Positions 8,994 through 20,249 are shown, numbered from the stretch's first letter. The stretch is DNA of 64,000 nucleotides from Castellaniella sp. (GCF_004321985.1 NZ_SCQN01000044.1:147620-211619), one strand, 5' to 3'. Notes: generated from the letters alone by a model not told the origin. Made by a program: numbers and translations.

Positions 8994-10910
8994 TCAGATC
9001 TCCAGAGCTTCGATTTCAGCCTGGGTCCGCAGCCAGTCGTCTTCGCTGGCCTCTAGCGCCTTGGTGAGTTCGCCGTGCTCGGCGAGCAGTCTGGGGCGCT
9101 GATCGCGCCATGCGTCGGTGTAGAAATCCGGTTGTGTCATCAGTGCGTTCAGTTCTGCCAGGCGGCTCTGCGCGCGCGCCATGGCATCTTCAGTCTTCTT
9201 CAGGCGGGCTTCCAGCGGCTTACGCTGTGCCGCCAGACGCTGGCGCGCCTGCGCCTGCTCCCGCCGTTCGGTCTTGCGGTCCTTTTCGGCAGGTGCGGCC
9301 AAGCGGTTGGTCTGGGACCGGGCCGCAGCGTGCTGCTGCAGCCATTCCCGGTAATCTTCCAGATCTCCTTCGAAGGGCTGCACACGGCCATCTGCCACGA
9401 TCCAGAAATCGTCCACCGTTGTGCGCAGCAGGTGTCGGTCGTGAGAAACCAGCAGGACGCTCCCAGGGAACTCCGCCAGTGCGCGGGCTAGTGCCTCTCG
9501 GGTGTCCACGTCCAGGTGGTTGCTGGGTTCGTCCAGCAGCAGCAGATTGGGCTTGCGCCAGACGATGAGGGCCAGTGCCAGGCGTGCCTTCTCGCCGCCG
9601 GAAAAGGGAGCCACCGGCTGATTCACCATGTCGCCCCCGAAGCCGAATCCGCCCAGCATGTCGCGCAGATCCTGTTCGCGCGCATCGGGTGCAATACGCG
9701 TGAAATGCTGCAGAGGGCTGAGTTCAGCATCGAGCAGGTCGAGCTGCTGCTGCGCAAAGTAGCCGATCTCCAGCCCACGCGCTGGGTGGTAGTGGCCTGC
9801 CAGGGGCTGCAGTTCCTGTGCCAGCGTCTTGACCAGCGTGCTTTTGCCAGCGCCATTCACCCCGAGGATGCCGGTGCGGCCGCCGCCGCGTACTGTCAGT
9901 GTCACTCCCTCCAGCACGGTACGCGCCGGCGTGTCGTTGCCGGCGGGGTACCCCATCGAGGCCTCTTCGAGTCTCAACAAGATGTCCGGCGTGTGGTCAG
10001 GATCGGGCAGGCGGATGTCGATGCCAGACTCCACGGCCAACGGCGTGAGGACCTGCATGCGGGCCAGCGCCTTGACCCGGCTCTGAGCCTGCTTGGCCTT
10101 GGTGGCCTTTGCCTTGAAGCGGTCGATGAATGACTGCAGATGTGCGGCTTCGCGGGTCTGGCGCTGCTGCGCCAGACGGCTCTGGCGCAGGCGCTCCGCG
10201 CGCTGCTCCAGGAAGGCCTGATAGTCGCCCTTGTAGCGCACCAGCTTGCCCTGCTCGAAATGCAGGATGGCGCGTGCCACCGCATCCAGAAATTCGGTGT
10301 CGTGAGAGATCAGCAGAATCGTGCCCGGGTATCCCGCCAGCCACCGTTCCAGCCAGAGCATGGCGTCCAGGTCCAGGTGGTTGGTCGGTTCGTCCAGCAG
10401 CAGCAGATCGGATGGGGCCATGAGTGCGCGCGCCAGCGCAATACGCATCTGCCAGCCGCCCGAAAAGCTCGCCACTGGCCGGGTCCATTCGTCGGGTGCG
10501 AAACCCAGACCTGCCAGAAGCTGATCGGCGCGCGATGGAGCGCTCCAGGCCTGGGCCTCGACCAGCGCGGCCTCAGACTCGGCGATGGCTTGGCCTTGGT
10601 CGGGCCCCAGTGTGGCACGGTGCGCTTGCAGCGCACGCAGGTGGCGGTCACCGTCGATGACGAATTCCCGCGCCGGCCGGTCTGTATCGTGCACGATCTG
10701 TTCGACAGCTGCCATGCGCCAGGCGGCTGGCATGTCCAGCGTGCCTGCGTCCTGGTCGATCTGGTGTTGAAGCAGGGCGAAAAGGGAAGACTTTCCAGCG
10801 CCGTTGCGCCCGACGATGCCGACTCGTTCGCCGGCGTGGATAGTGAATTCCGCACCGTCCAGCAGAACCTTGATGCCGCGCCTGAGCGTGAGTCCAGAGG
10901 CGCGAATCAT
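8994..10910 (-). CDS. ABC-F family ATP-binding protein (YheS-like)
   Basis: Two ABC cassettes (GRNGAGKSSLFALL and GVNGAGKSTLVKTL; LLLLDEPTNHLD and LLLLDEPSNHLD) and a coiled C-terminus. Confidence 0.93.
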   Translation of the reverse strand: MIRASGLTLRRGIKVLLDGAEFTIHAGERVGIVGRNGAGKSSLFALLQHQIDQDAGTLDMPAAWRMAAVEQIVHDTDRPAREFVIDGDRHLRALQAHRATLGPDQGQAIAESEAALVEAQAWSAPSRADQLLAGLGFAPDEWTRPVASFSGGWQMRIALARALMAPSDLLLLDEPTNHLDLDAMLWLERWLAGYPGTILLISHDTEFLDAVARAILHFEQGKLVRYKGDYQAFLEQRAERLRQSRLAQQRQTREAAHLQSFIDRFKAKATKAKQAQSRVKALARMQVLTPLAVESGIDIRLPDPDHTPDILLRLEEASMGYPAGNDTPARTVLEGVTLTVRGGGRTGILGVNGAGKSTLVKTLAQELQPLAGHYHPARGLEIGYFAQQQLDLLDAELSPLQHFTRIAPDAREQDLRDMLGGFGFGGDMVNQPVAPFSGGEKARLALALIVWRKPNLLLLDEPSNHLDVDTREALARALAEFPGSVLLVSHDRHLLRTTVDDFWIVADGRVQPFEGDLEDYREWLQQHAAARSQTNRLAAPAEKDRKTERREQAQARQRLAAQRKPLEARLKKTEDAMARAQSRLAELNALMTQPDFYTDAWRDQRPRLLAEHGELTKALEASEDDWLRTQAEIEALEI

Positions 10911-11803
10911 TCCGTGAGTTGCGCGCGGCGCAGCAGCAGGATCTGGTCAGAGGCCGAATCCGTGCTCAACCAGGTCGGTTCGAGTTCGGGGAATGCCTGC
11001 TCGAAGTGTTCCTGTTCGTTGCCGACTTCCAGAATCAGCAGCCCCTTTGGGGCCATCAATTTTGGCACCTGGGCAAGGATCTTGCGCACCAGGTCCATGC
11101 CGTCCGATCCGCCCGCCAGCGCCAGGCCCGGTTCGTGCCGATACTCGGCCGGCAGCTCGGCCATGGAGCGGGCGTTGACATAAGGTGGATTGCACACGAT
11201 CAGATCGTAACTGCGGTCGTTCGGGATACGGGTCGTCAGGTCGCTGCGCAGGGGTGTCACGCGTTCCTGCAGGCTGTGCAGCTCGATATTGGTCTGAGCA
11301 ACTGCTAGAGCATCGGCCGAGACATCCGTGGCATCCACAGTCGCCTGGGGAAAAGCCTTGGCCGCCAGAATGGCCAGGCAGCCTGATCCGGTACACAGAT
11401 CCAGCACTTGGTGGACGGCCAGCGGATCGGCGATCCATGGGGCGAGGTTTTCGGCCAACAGCTCGGCAATGGGTGAGCGCGGCACGATGACGCGCTCGTC
11501 CACCAGGAACCGCTCGCCCTGGAGCCAGGCCTCGCCCGTCAGGTAGGCTGCAGGCTTGCGGCTGCTGACACGTTCGTGGATCAGGTCCACGCAACGCTGT
11601 CGTTCGCGCTCCAGGAGTCGTGCGTCCAGAAAAGGTTCCAGCGTATCCAGCGGCAGGTGAAGGCTGTGCAACAGCAGGTATGCTGCCTCGTCCCAGGCGT
11701 TGTCGGTGCCGTGTCCAAACACCAGGCCTGCCGCCTGAAAGCGTGAGATCGCCCAGCGCAGCAGGTCGCGCAGGGTCAGAAGTTCGTTATATGGGGAGGC
11801 CAT
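10907..11803 (-). CDS. prmB: 50S ribosomal protein L3 N5-glutamine methyltransferase
   Basis: VLDLCTGSGCLAILAAKAFP and VCNPPYVNARSM; N-terminal TLRDLLRWAISRFQAAGLVFGHGTDNAWDEAAYLLLHSLHLP typical of PrmB. Confidence 0.93.
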   Translation of the reverse strand: MASPYNELLTLRDLLRWAISRFQAAGLVFGHGTDNAWDEAAYLLLHSLHLPLDTLEPFLDARLLERERQRCVDLIHERVSSRKPAAYLTGEAWLQGERFLVDERVIVPRSPIAELLAENLAPWIADPLAVHQVLDLCTGSGCLAILAAKAFPQATVDATDVSADALAVAQTNIELHSLQERVTPLRSDLTTRIPNDRSYDLIVCNPPYVNARSMAELPAEYRHEPGLALAGGSDGMDLVRKILAQVPKLMAPKGLLILEVGNEQEHFEQAFPELEPTWLSTDSASDQILLLRRAQLTE

Positions 11804-12078
11804 GGCAGTCGCAATAAAAGAGGCAGGACCGGTGCGGCCCGCACCCGTGATCCTGCCGTTGATGGCTGAATTTTACCTTCTCTGGCACACCCCTGCAGAT
11901 CTTTTGCAGTCTGGCGAGTAGTACCATGGGCGTTGCTGCGGTCGTGGCAACACCGTGGTCGGACGCATGTTGATGGTAAAATCGCGGGTTCCCGTGATTT
12001 CAGACGCGAAGGTCGATTGCCTGCCGCATGTGCCGGCTTGGTTCGCTGGCCGGTGGCGGCGAGTCTTTCTGGCATCAC

Positions 12079-12161
12079 GCCCGGATGGTGGAATTGGTAG
12101 ACACGCTGGTCTTAGAAGCCAGTGCGCAAGCGTGGGGGTTCAAGTCCCCCTCCGGGCACCA
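12079..12161 (+). tRNA. tRNA-Leu (anticodon TAG), CCA encoded
   Basis: GCCCGGA acceptor pairs with TCCGGGC; anticodon stem-loop CTGGT-CTTAGAA-GCCAG; T-loop GGGGGTTCAAGTCCCCC; ends ACCA. Confidence 0.95.
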
Positions 12162-12236
12162 TCCGCATCGGCGGGTTCACCCAGATTCCGGTAAAATGCC
12201 TCGTTTACCGTCTCTCATTTATCCAATAGGTTCCGC

Positions 12237-13547
12237 ATGCAACCCGTGGTTGAAAAGTTGTCCGGCCTGGAGCGCCGCGTCGATCTGACCGTCTCGGTCG
12301 CCGATATCGAAAAGGAAGTTCAGACGCAGCTCAAGCGCGTCGCCAGGACCGCGAAGATCCATGGTTTTCGCCCCGGCAAGGCTCCGCTGTCGGTGATCGA
12401 GCGCAGCCACGGGCCTTCGGTGCGTTATGACGTCATCAACGGCCAGATCGGCAAGACTCTGGACAAGGTCATCGCGGATGCCAATCTGCGGGTGGCCGGT
12501 ACCCCGAATCTGGAACCCAAGACCGAGGACACGGACGAAGGCGTTCTGGCCTTCTCGGCGACTTTCGAGGTCTATCCCGAAATTGCGCTCCCCGATCTGG
12601 CGGGCCTCAAGGTCACGCGCAGCACGGTGTCCGTGGGCGACGCCGAAGTCCAGAAGACCGTGGACGTGCTGCGCCACCAGCGCACTATTTTCAAGCCCGC
12701 TGCCGACCGCTCGGCGCAAGCAGGGGACCGCGTGAAGCTGGACTTCAAGGGCACGATCGACGGCGTGGCCTTCGAGGGCGGCTCGGCCGAGGATTTTTAC
12801 TTCGTGCTGGGCCAGGGACGCATGCTGCCCGAATTCGAGACTGCGGCGACGGGACTCAAGGCTGGCGAATCCAAAACCTTTCCGCTGAAATTCCCCGATG
12901 ATTACGGCAGCGCGGCTGTAGCCGGCAAGCAGGCTGAATTCGCGATCACACTGAAAGAAGTCTCTGCGCCCGAGCTTCCCGAGATGGATGCCGATTTCGC
13001 GAAGTCGCTGGGTCAGGCCGAAGGCAACGTGGAATTGCTGCTGGCTGATATCCGCGCCAATGTCGAGCGGGAAGCACAGGCGCGTGCCAAGAACCGCACC
13101 AAGGCCAGCGTCATGGACGCCCTGGCGGGTGCCTGCACGTTCGATCTGCCCAAGGCGCTGGTGGACAGCGAGATCGCCAGCCGTACCGCAGCAGCCCGCG
13201 AGGAGCTCAAGCAGCGCGGCCTGCCCAACGCCGACACCGTGCCCATTCCCGAGGACACGTTCCGGGCAGAATCCGAGCGCCGTGTGCGGCTCGGGCTGGT
13301 GGTGGGCGAACTGATCAAGTCTGCCGACCTCACGGCCAAGCCCGAACAGGTGCGGGCCCGCATCGAAGACTTCGCCAAGAGCTACGAGCAACCGGCTCAG
13401 GTCGTTACTTATTACTTGTCGGATCGTCAACGCCGTGCTGAGATAGAATCGCTGGTACTGGAAGACAACGTGGTTGATCATATTCTGGCGGCAGCTCAGG
13501 TGACTGATGAGTCCGTCGATTTCGATACCTTGATGGGAACACATTGA
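12237..13547 (+). CDS. tig: Trigger factor (ribosome-associated chaperone/PPIase)
   Basis: N-terminal [32 protein letters not shown] ribosome-binding signature, FKBP domain, upstream of clpP-clpX. Confidence 0.96.
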   Translation: MQPVVEKLSGLERRVDLTVSVADIEKEVQTQLKRVARTAKIHGFRPGKAPLSVIERSHGPSVRYDVINGQIGKTLDKVIADANLRVAGTPNLEPKTEDTDEGVLAFSATFEVYPEIALPDLAGLKVTRSTVSVGDAEVQKTVDVLRHQRTIFKPAADRSAQAGDRVKLDFKGTIDGVAFEGGSAEDFYFVLGQGRMLPEFETAATGLKAGESKTFPLKFPDDYGSAAVAGKQAEFAITLKEVSAPELPEMDADFAKSLGQAEGNVELLLADIRANVEREAQARAKNRTKASVMDALAGACTFDLPKALVDSEIASRTAAAREELKQRGLPNADTVPIPEDTFRAESERRVRLGLVVGELIKSADLTAKPEQVRARIEDFAKSYEQPAQVVTYYLSDRQRRAEIESLVLEDNVVDHILAAAQVTDESVDFDTLMGTH

Positions 13548-14206
13548 TGCCCAGGTTCACCGATTTCTATGCCTCTCTGTACGGTGGGAATTCGGTCGTC
13601 CCCACTGGTCTGGGCTATGTGCCCATCGTGGTCGAGCAGTCGGGTCGCGGCGAGCGCTCCTACGATATCTACTCGCGCCTGCTGCGCGAGCGGGTAATCT
13701 TCTTCGTCGGAGAGGTCAACGACCAGTCGGCGAATCTGGTTGTGGCTCAGCTGCTGTTCCTGGAATCAGAGAACCCCGACAAGGACATATCGCTATACAT
13801 CAACTCGCCGGGCGGGTCCGTGTACGCGGGCATGGCAATCTATGACACGATGCAGTTCGTGAAGCCTGCTGTTTCGACGCTGTGCACGGGCATTGCGGCC
13901 AGCATGGGTGCATTCCTGCTGGCGGCTGGCGAAAAGGGCAAGCGCTACGCCTTGCCGAATTCGCGCATCATGATTCACCAGCCGTCGGGCGGCGCCCAGG
14001 GGCAGGCGTCCGACATTCAGATCCAGGCGAAGGAAATCCTTAGCCTGCGGGAGCGCATGAACGGCATTCTGGCCGAAAGAACCGGCCAGGACGTCGAACG
14101 CATCGGTTTGGATACCGAGCGCGACAACTTCATGTCCGCCGCCGATGCTCAGGCCTACGGGCTCATCGACAAGGTATTGGTTTCGCGGACCGACGAGACC
14201 GAATGA
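13544..14206 (+). CDS. clpP: ATP-dependent Clp protease proteolytic subunit
   Basis: [35 protein letters not shown] active-site Ser/His regions. Confidence 0.97.
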   Translation: MMPRFTDFYASLYGGNSVVPTGLGYVPIVVEQSGRGERSYDIYSRLLRERVIFFVGEVNDQSANLVVAQLLFLESENPDKDISLYINSPGGSVYAGMAIYDTMQFVKPAVSTLCTGIAASMGAFLLAAGEKGKRYALPNSRIMIHQPSGGAQGQASDIQIQAKEILSLRERMNGILAERTGQDVERIGLDTERDNFMSAADAQAYGLIDKVLVSRTDETE

Positions 14207-14216
14207 GTGGGATGCC

Positions 14217-15509
14217 ATGACGGAAAAAAAAGGTTCCAGTGAAGACAAGACCCTGCACTGCTCCTTCTGCAACAAAAGCCAGCACGAAGTTCACAAGCTG
14301 ATCGCCGGTCCTTCGGTGTTCATCTGCGACGAGTGCATCAGCCTGTGCAACGACATCATCCGCGAAGAATCGCAGGATGCGACGCGTGTGGCTGTCCGGA
14401 CCGAGTTGCCTACACCGCAGGAAATCAAATCGTTCCTCGATGGTTATGTCATTGGACAGGAAGCGCCCAAGCGCAATCTGGCGGTGGCTGTCTACAACCA
14501 CTACAAGCGCATCCGCTATGCGGATGCCAAGGACGGCGACGTCGAGCTCTCCAAGAGCAATATCCTTCTGATCGGCCCGACGGGCTCAGGCAAGACCCTG
14601 CTGGCGCAGACGCTGGCGCGGATGCTGGACGTGCCGTTCGTGATGGCCGATGCGACTACCTTGACTGAGGCCGGCTATGTAGGCGAGGATGTCGAAAACA
14701 TCATCCAGAAACTGCTGCAGAACTGCAACTACGAGGTCGAGAAGGCTCAGCGCGCCATCGTCTATATCGATGAAATAGACAAGATCTCGCGCAAGTCCGA
14801 CAACCCGTCGATCACCCGCGATGTTTCGGGAGAAGGCGTTCAGCAGGCACTGCTCAAGCTCATCGAGGGGACGGTCGCGTCGGTGCCACCACAGGGTGGT
14901 CGCAAGCATCCCAACCAGGATTTCGTTCAGGTCGACACCACCAACATCCTGTTTATCGTCGGCGGTGCGTTCGACGGTCTGGAAAAGATCATTCGTGACC
15001 GCAGCGAGCGCTCCGGTATCGGCTTTTCCGCCACCGTGCATACCCGCTCTGAGCGCGGTGTGGGGGAGCTGTTTTCCGAGGTGGAGCCCGAAGACCTCAT
15101 CAAGTTCGGTTTGATTCCCGAGCTGGTGGGGCGGCTCCCCGTAGTAGCCACCCTCGAAGAACTGGACGAGAGCATGCTGGTGCGGATCCTGACCGAGCCG
15201 CGTAATGCGGTGGTCAAGCAGTTCCAGAAGCTCTTCGAGATGGAGGACGTGGGACTGGAAGTCACCCCAGAGGCGCTCAAGGCGATCGCCGCGCGTGCCA
15301 TCAAGCGCCGTACCGGGGCTCGCGGCTTGCGTTCCATCCTCGAGCAATCGCTGCTGGGAACCATGTACGAGCTACCCGCACACACCGAAGTCAACCGGGT
15401 GGTGCTGGATCAGGATGCGGTCAACGGCAAGACAACGCCGCAGCTCATCAAGGGCCCCCGGGCCGCTCGCCGCCCGGAACAGAAGCCGTTGCATTCGGCG
15501 GCCGCCTGA
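14217..15509 (+). CDS. clpX: ATP-dependent Clp protease ATP-binding subunit
   Basis: Zinc-binding CSFCNKSQ...[32 protein letters not shown]. Confidence 0.97.
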   Translation: MTEKKGSSEDKTLHCSFCNKSQHEVHKLIAGPSVFICDECISLCNDIIREESQDATRVAVRTELPTPQEIKSFLDGYVIGQEAPKRNLAVAVYNHYKRIRYADAKDGDVELSKSNILLIGPTGSGKTLLAQTLARMLDVPFVMADATTLTEAGYVGEDVENIIQKLLQNCNYEVEKAQRAIVYIDEIDKISRKSDNPSITRDVSGEGVQQALLKLIEGTVASVPPQGGRKHPNQDFVQVDTTNILFIVGGAFDGLEKIIRDRSERSGIGFSATVHTRSERGVGELFSEVEPEDLIKFGLIPELVGRLPVVATLEELDESMLVRILTEPRNAVVKQFQKLFEMEDVGLEVTPEALKAIAARAIKRRTGARGLRSILEQSLLGTMYELPAHTEVNRVVLDQDAVNGKTTPQLIKGPRAARRPEQKPLHSAAA

Positions 15510-15569
15510 ATCAGCCTCGGACATTCTATATACTGTACTCAGGCCTCCCGGCTTCCTGGCGCTTGCGGG

Positions 15570-15597
15570 CTTGAAACCCCCCCAAGCGACACCATAT
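15570..15597 (+). promoter_or_regulatory. Putative sigma32 (heat-shock) promoter of lon
   Basis: CTTGAAA (15570-15576), 13-nt spacer, CACCATAT (15590-15597), versus consensus CTTGAAA-N11-16-CCCCATNT. Confidence 0.7.
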
Positions 15598-15613
15598 GGA
15601 TGTCAGGCATCAC

Positions 15614-15640
15614 AAAAAGGAAGCCTGTGCTTCCTTTTTT
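15614..15640 (+). terminator. Rho-independent terminator-like hairpin between clpX and lon
   Basis: AAAAAGGAAGC-CTGT-GCTTCCTTTTTT. Confidence 0.75.
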
Positions 15641-15666
15641 CATAGACTCAGTTCAAGGAAGCAACC

Positions 15667-18135
15667 ATGTCTGCTAGCCAGATTCTCACTGCGGATCCCG
15701 TGGACCTGCCACTGTTGCCATTGCGCGACGTGGTCGTGTTCCCCCACATGGTCATCCCCCTGTTTGTCGGGCGTCCTCGTTCCATCAAGGCGCTGGAAAT
15801 GGCCATGGAGGCCGGCAGCAGCGTCATGCTGGTTGCCCAGAAAGCAGCCGGCAAGGACGAACCTTCAGCCGATGATCTGTTCGATGTGGGCTGTGCCGCC
15901 AGCATCCTGCAGATGCTCAAGCTCCCCGACGGTACCGTCAAGGTATTGGTCGAAGGGCTGCAGCGTGCCCGTATCCATGCAGTGGTCGAAGCCGAGACTC
16001 ACTTCATGGCCCGAGCCTCCGGCATTGTCGAGGAACCCGGCGTGCAGGCTGAAGCCGAGGCACTGCGCCGTGCGGTCGTGGCCCAGTTCGACCAGTACGT
16101 CAAGCTGAACAAGAAAATCCCCCAGGAAATCCTGACCACGCTCTCCGGGATCGAGGAAGCCGGCCGGCTGGCGGACACGATTGCGGCTCATCTGCCGCTG
16201 AAGATCGAGCAAAAGCAGTCCCTGCTGGATACACCCAGTGCGACGGGCCGGCTCGAGGCGCTGTTGTCACAGCTCGAATCCGAGATCGACATTCTTCAGG
16301 TCGAGAAGCGCATTCGTGGGCGCGTGAAGAAGCAGATGGAGAAGAGCCAGCGTGACTACTACCTGAATGAGCAGGTCAAGGCCATTCAGAAGGAGCTGGG
16401 CGAGGGTGAAGAGGGCGCCGATATCGAAGAGCTGGAGCGCAAGGTCGCTGACGCGCACCTGCCCAAGGAAGCCCGTAAGAAGGCAGACGGCGAGCTGAAG
16501 AAGCTCAAGCTCATGTCGCCCATGTCGGCCGAGGCCACCGTGGTGCGCAACTACATCGACACGCTGGTGGGGTTGCCGTGGCGCAAGAAGAGCCGCGTCA
16601 ATAATTCGCTGGACAACGCCGAAGAGATCCTGAATGCCGACCATTACGGTCTGGAAAAGGTCAAGGAGCGCATCATCGAGTATCTGGCGGTTCAGCAACG
16701 TGTGGACAAGCTCAAGGCGCCGATCCTCTGTCTGGTCGGCCCTCCGGGAGTGGGCAAGACATCGCTGGGCCAGTCGGTGGCGCGGGCGACAAACCGCAAG
16801 TACATTCGCATGGCGCTGGGCGGGGTTCGCGATGAGGCCGAGATCCGTGGTCACCGCCGCACATACATTGGCTCCATGCCGGGCAAGATTCTGCAGAACA
16901 TGGCCAAGGTCGGCGTTCGTAATCCGCTCTTTCTGCTCGACGAAATCGACAAGATGGGTGCGGACTTTCGCGGTGATCCTTCGTCGGCGCTTCTGGAGGT
17001 TCTGGATCCCGAGCAGAATCACACTTTCCAGGACCATTACATCGAGGTCGATTTTGATCTGTCCGATGTGATGTTCGTGGCCACGAGCAATACGCTGAAC
17101 ATTCCACCGGCACTGCTGGACCGGATGGAGGTCATCCGCTTGTCCGGATATACCGAGGACGAGAAAGTGCACATTGCCTTCGATCACCTGTTGCCCAAGC
17201 AGATGAAGAACAATGGCGTCGAGGACGGCGAGCTCTCCATCGCCGAAGCCGCCGTGCGCGACATCGTGCGGTATTACACCCGCGAGGCGGGCGTGCGGGC
17301 GCTGGAACGCGAAATTTCCAAGATCTGCCGCAAGGTCGTGAAGAAGATGCTGGCAGACAGAGCCGCCGCGAAGGGCCGCAAGTCCACGAAGGCTTTTGTG
17401 AAGGACCCCGTCAAGGTCGACGCTGACAATCTGAGCGATTTCTTGGGTGTGCGGCGGTTCAGCTTCGGCATGGCTGAAAAGGAAGACAAAGTAGGCCAGG
17501 TCACCGGGCTTGCCTGGACCGAGGTGGGTGGCGACTTGCTGACCATCGAAGTTGCCGACATGCCTGGGAAGGGTGTGGTGCTGCGCACCGGCTCGCTGGG
17601 TGACGTCATGAAGGAGTCCGTCGAGGCGGCACGCACGGTCGTGCGGGCGCGGGCTCGGCGCTGGGGCATTGCGGACCAGGTGTTTGAGAAGCGCGATCTG
17701 CATGTGCACTTTCCCGAGGGGGCGGTCCCCAAGGACGGGCCATCCGCAGGCATTGCGATCACCACCGCGCTGGTTTCTGCGTTGACCGGGATTCCGGTGC
17801 GGGCCGACGTGGCCATGACAGGTGAGATCACGCTACGCGGCGAGGTCCTCGAGATCGGCGGATTGAAGGAAAAACTCTTGGCTGCCCACCGGGGCGGGAT
17901 CAAGACCGTGATGATTCCCGAGGATAACGTGAAGGACCTGGCCGAAATCCCCGACAACGTGAAAAACTACCTGGAGATCATCCCGGTACGCTGGATCGAT
18001 CGGGTGCTCGAGGTCGCCTTGCAGCACATGCCAACGCCGTTGTCAGACGAGGAAGTGGCCAAGCTGGCGGCAGAAGCCGCGGCGGCAGCCGCTAAAGTCG
18101 CCGCGCCAGCGCCGGAGGGCCTGCTCAAGCATTGA
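15667..18135 (+). CDS. lon: ATP-dependent protease La
   Basis: GPPGVGKTSLGQSVARATNRKYIRMALGGVRDEAEIRGHRRTYIGSMPGKI and PKDGPSAGIA catalytic Ser region. Confidence 0.98.
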   Translation: MSASQILTADPVDLPLLPLRDVVVFPHMVIPLFVGRPRSIKALEMAMEAGSSVMLVAQKAAGKDEPSADDLFDVGCAASILQMLKLPDGTVKVLVEGLQRARIHAVVEAETHFMARASGIVEEPGVQAEAEALRRAVVAQFDQYVKLNKKIPQEILTTLSGIEEAGRLADTIAAHLPLKIEQKQSLLDTPSATGRLEALLSQLESEIDILQVEKRIRGRVKKQMEKSQRDYYLNEQVKAIQKELGEGEEGADIEELERKVADAHLPKEARKKADGELKKLKLMSPMSAEATVVRNYIDTLVGLPWRKKSRVNNSLDNAEEILNADHYGLEKVKERIIEYLAVQQRVDKLKAPILCLVGPPGVGKTSLGQSVARATNRKYIRMALGGVRDEAEIRGHRRTYIGSMPGKILQNMAKVGVRNPLFLLDEIDKMGADFRGDPSSALLEVLDPEQNHTFQDHYIEVDFDLSDVMFVATSNTLNIPPALLDRMEVIRLSGYTEDEKVHIAFDHLLPKQMKNNGVEDGELSIAEAAVRDIVRYYTREAGVRALEREISKICRKVVKKMLADRAAAKGRKSTKAFVKDPVKVDADNLSDFLGVRRFSFGMAEKEDKVGQVTGLAWTEVGGDLLTIEVADMPGKGVVLRTGSLGDVMKESVEAARTVVRARARRWGIADQVFEKRDLHVHFPEGAVPKDGPSAGIAITTALVSALTGIPVRADVAMTGEITLRGEVLEIGGLKEKLLAAHRGGIKTVMIPEDNVKDLAEIPDNVKNYLEIIPVRWIDRVLEVALQHMPTPLSDEEVAKLAAEAAAAAAKVAAPAPEGLLKH

Positions 18136-18260
18136 GATAGGTGTGGAAGCTCATCATTCGTTGCGGTGCAATGCACCACCAATCATCGGATGATGGGCTT
18201 CTTCGTCCTGTTGAAAGGTGGAAGGGGCCCAACGACTGCTTGATGTCGGGGCTGATTGGG

Positions 18261-18938
18261 TTAGTGCAGCGGCGTGGTCCGAATCAGCCCCACAGCGATG
18301 CCTTCGATGGCGAAGTTGTCGCCCGGTCCTACCTGGATGGGCTTGAAGTCGGGGTTCTCGGGCAGGAGCCGGATGGCGCGGCCCAGGTGTTCCAGGCGCT
18401 TGACGGTGACGTCGTCGCCCAGGCGGGCGACGACGATCTGGCCGTGTCGGGCCTCTGGTGTGCGGTGCACGGCCAGCAGGTCGCCGTCCAGGATGCCCGC
18501 ATCCCGCATGCTGCTGCCTCGCACGCGCAGCAGGTAGTCAGGGGCTGAGGAGAAGAGCTGAGGCGCGACGGCGATTTCGCGCTCCACATGCTCGGCCGCC
18601 AGGATGGGATGGCCGGCGGCCACATGCCCCACCAGCGGTAGGAGCAGGCTGCCGGCCGCATCCAGCCAGCCAAGTGTTTCTGAGGTGCGTTGGGGGGGTG
18701 CCGGAACAGCGGCCGGCGCGGCGGCGTCCAGCAACTGGATCCCGCGGGATGTGCTGGCCGTCAGGCGAATGTGGCCTTTGCGTTCTAGAGCGCGCAGGTG
18801 GTCTTCAGCAGCGTTGGCCGAGCGAAACCCGAGTTGGTGGGCGATTTCTGCACGGGTCGGCGGCCGCCCGGTTCGGCTGATGGCCTGGCGGATGAGGTCC
18901 AGGATCTGGGATTGGCGCGCAGTGAGTTTCAGAGCCAT
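18261..18938 (-). CDS. lexA: SOS repressor LexA
   Basis: [44 protein letters not shown] wHTH; S24 peptidase domain with [21 protein letters not shown]. Confidence 0.95.
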   Translation of the reverse strand: MALKLTARQSQILDLIRQAISRTGRPPTRAEIAHQLGFRSANAAEDHLRALERKGHIRLTASTSRGIQLLDAAAPAAVPAPPQRTSETLGWLDAAGSLLLPLVGHVAAGHPILAAEHVEREIAVAPQLFSSAPDYLLRVRGSSMRDAGILDGDLLAVHRTPEARHGQIVVARLGDDVTVKRLEHLGRAIRLLPENPDFKPIQVGPGDNFAIEGIAVGLIRTTPLH

Positions 18939-18945
18939 GACACAC

Positions 18946-18965
18946 TACTGGATGAAAAACCAGTC
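18946..18965. promoter_or_regulatory. LexA (SOS) box upstream of lexA
   Basis: TACTGGATGAAAAACCAGTC: CTG-N10-CAG with flanking TA, 8 bp before the lexA start codon. Confidence 0.85.
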
Positions 18966-19008
18966 CGTATTGTGTCTGAAGTGGCAGCCGAAAGCAAGCG
19001 TTCCCGCC

Positions 19009-19030
19009 GGCCCCGGTCTGAGCCGGGGCC
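19009..19030 (-). terminator. GC-rich hairpin downstream of tyrB (candidate terminator)
   Basis: GGCCCCGG-TCTGAG-CCGGGGCC perfect 8-bp stem; no clear U-tract. Confidence 0.45.
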
Positions 19031-19043
19031 GATATGGCTGGTT

Positions 19044-20249
19044 CTAGTGCTTCAGGACCTTGGCGATCGACTGTGCCACATAGTCGATGTTGCCGCTGTT
19101 CAGGGCGGCAACGCAGATGCGGCCGCTGCCAATGGCATAGATGCCGAACTCGTCACGGAGGCGGTCGACATGCGCCTTGGTCAGGCCGGAGTATGAGAAC
19201 ATCCCGCGCTGGGCTTCCACGAAGCGGAAGTCCTGGGTGACGCCCTGTGCGTGAAGCTTCTCCACCAGTTGATGGCGCATGGTGCGGATGCGGTCCCGCA
19301 TCTCGGCCAGCTCGGTCGCCCAGAGCGCACGCAGTTCGGGTGTGTTGAGTACCATCGCCACGATGGCGCCGCCATGGGTGGGGGGGTTGGAGTAGTTGGT
19401 GCGGATGACGCGCTTGAGCTGGCTCAGGACGCGGGTGCTTTCCTCGTCTCCGCTGGTGATCAGCGTCAGGGCGCCCACTCGCTCACCGTACAGCGAAAAT
19501 GATTTGGAGAACGAGGAACTGACGAACATGGTCATGTTCATCCCGGCAAACAACCGGACCACAGAGGCATCCTCTTCCAGGCCTGCTCCGAATCCCTGGT
19601 AGGCAATGTCCAGGAAAGGCACGAGCTGACGCGACTGCAAGGTCTTTGCGATTTCGAGCCACTGTTCCGTGCTGGGATCCACGCCCGTGGGATTGTGGCA
19701 GCAGGCGTGCAGCACCACGATGGTGCCAGCCGGCAGCGCGCGCAGGGACGCCATCATGGCATCGAAGTCAAGACCGTGGGTGGCCGCATCGTAGTAGTCG
19801 TACTGCACGACGGGAAAGCCCGCGGCCGAAAACAGTGCCTGGTGGTTGGCCCAGCTCGGATTGCTGATGGCGACCTGGGCATTGGGCAGGATGCGCTTGA
19901 GGAAATCGGCCCCGATCTTCAGGGCTCCGGTGCCACCCAGCGCCTGTACCGTGACCGAGCGGTGTTCGGAAATCAGGGGAGAATCGGCGCCCAGGAGCAG
20001 GGCGCGCGCGCCGGCGTTGTAGCCAGGAATGCCGTCAATCGGCAGGTAGCTGCGTGGTGCCGCCTGCTCGAACAGCTTTGCTTCCGCCTGGCGGACGGAC
20101 TTCAGCAGCGGGATGTGGCCCTTGTCGTCGTAGTAGACACCTACGCCCAGGTTCACCTTGGTGGAGCGGGTATCGGCCTTGAATTGTTCGTTCAGGCCCA
20201 GGATGGGGTCGCGGGGGGCAAGTTCGACGGAAGCGAATAGGGAGGACAT
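19044..20249 (-). CDS. tyrB: Aromatic/aspartate amino acid aminotransferase
   Basis: [67 protein letters not shown]. Confidence 0.93.
   Translation of the reverse strand: MSSLFASVELAPRDPILGLNEQFKADTRSTKVNLGVGVYYDDKGHIPLLKSVRQAEAKLFEQAAPRSYLPIDGIPGYNAGARALLLGADSPLISEHRSVTVQALGGTGALKIGADFLKRILPNAQVAISNPSWANHQALFSAAGFPVVQYDYYDAATHGLDFDAMMASLRALPAGTIVVLHACCHNPTGVDPSTEQWLEIAKTLQSRQLVPFLDIAYQGFGAGLEEDASVVRLFAGMNMTMFVSSSFSKSFSLYGERVGALTLITSGDEESTRVLSQLKRVIRTNYSNPPTHGGAIVAMVLNTPELRALWATELAEMRDRIRTMRHQLVEKLHAQGVTQDFRFVEAQRGMFSYSGLTKAHVDRLRDEFGIYAIGSGRICVAALNSGNIDYVAQSIAKVLKH

Noticed and set aside
12219-13544. 441-aa minus-strand ORF opposite tig
   Set aside because: Mirrors the tig frame; shadow ORF.
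16267-17709. 480-aa minus-strand ORF opposite lon
   Set aside because: Shadow ORF in high-GC DNA; the plus strand is unambiguous Lon and the antisense translation shows no recognisable domain.
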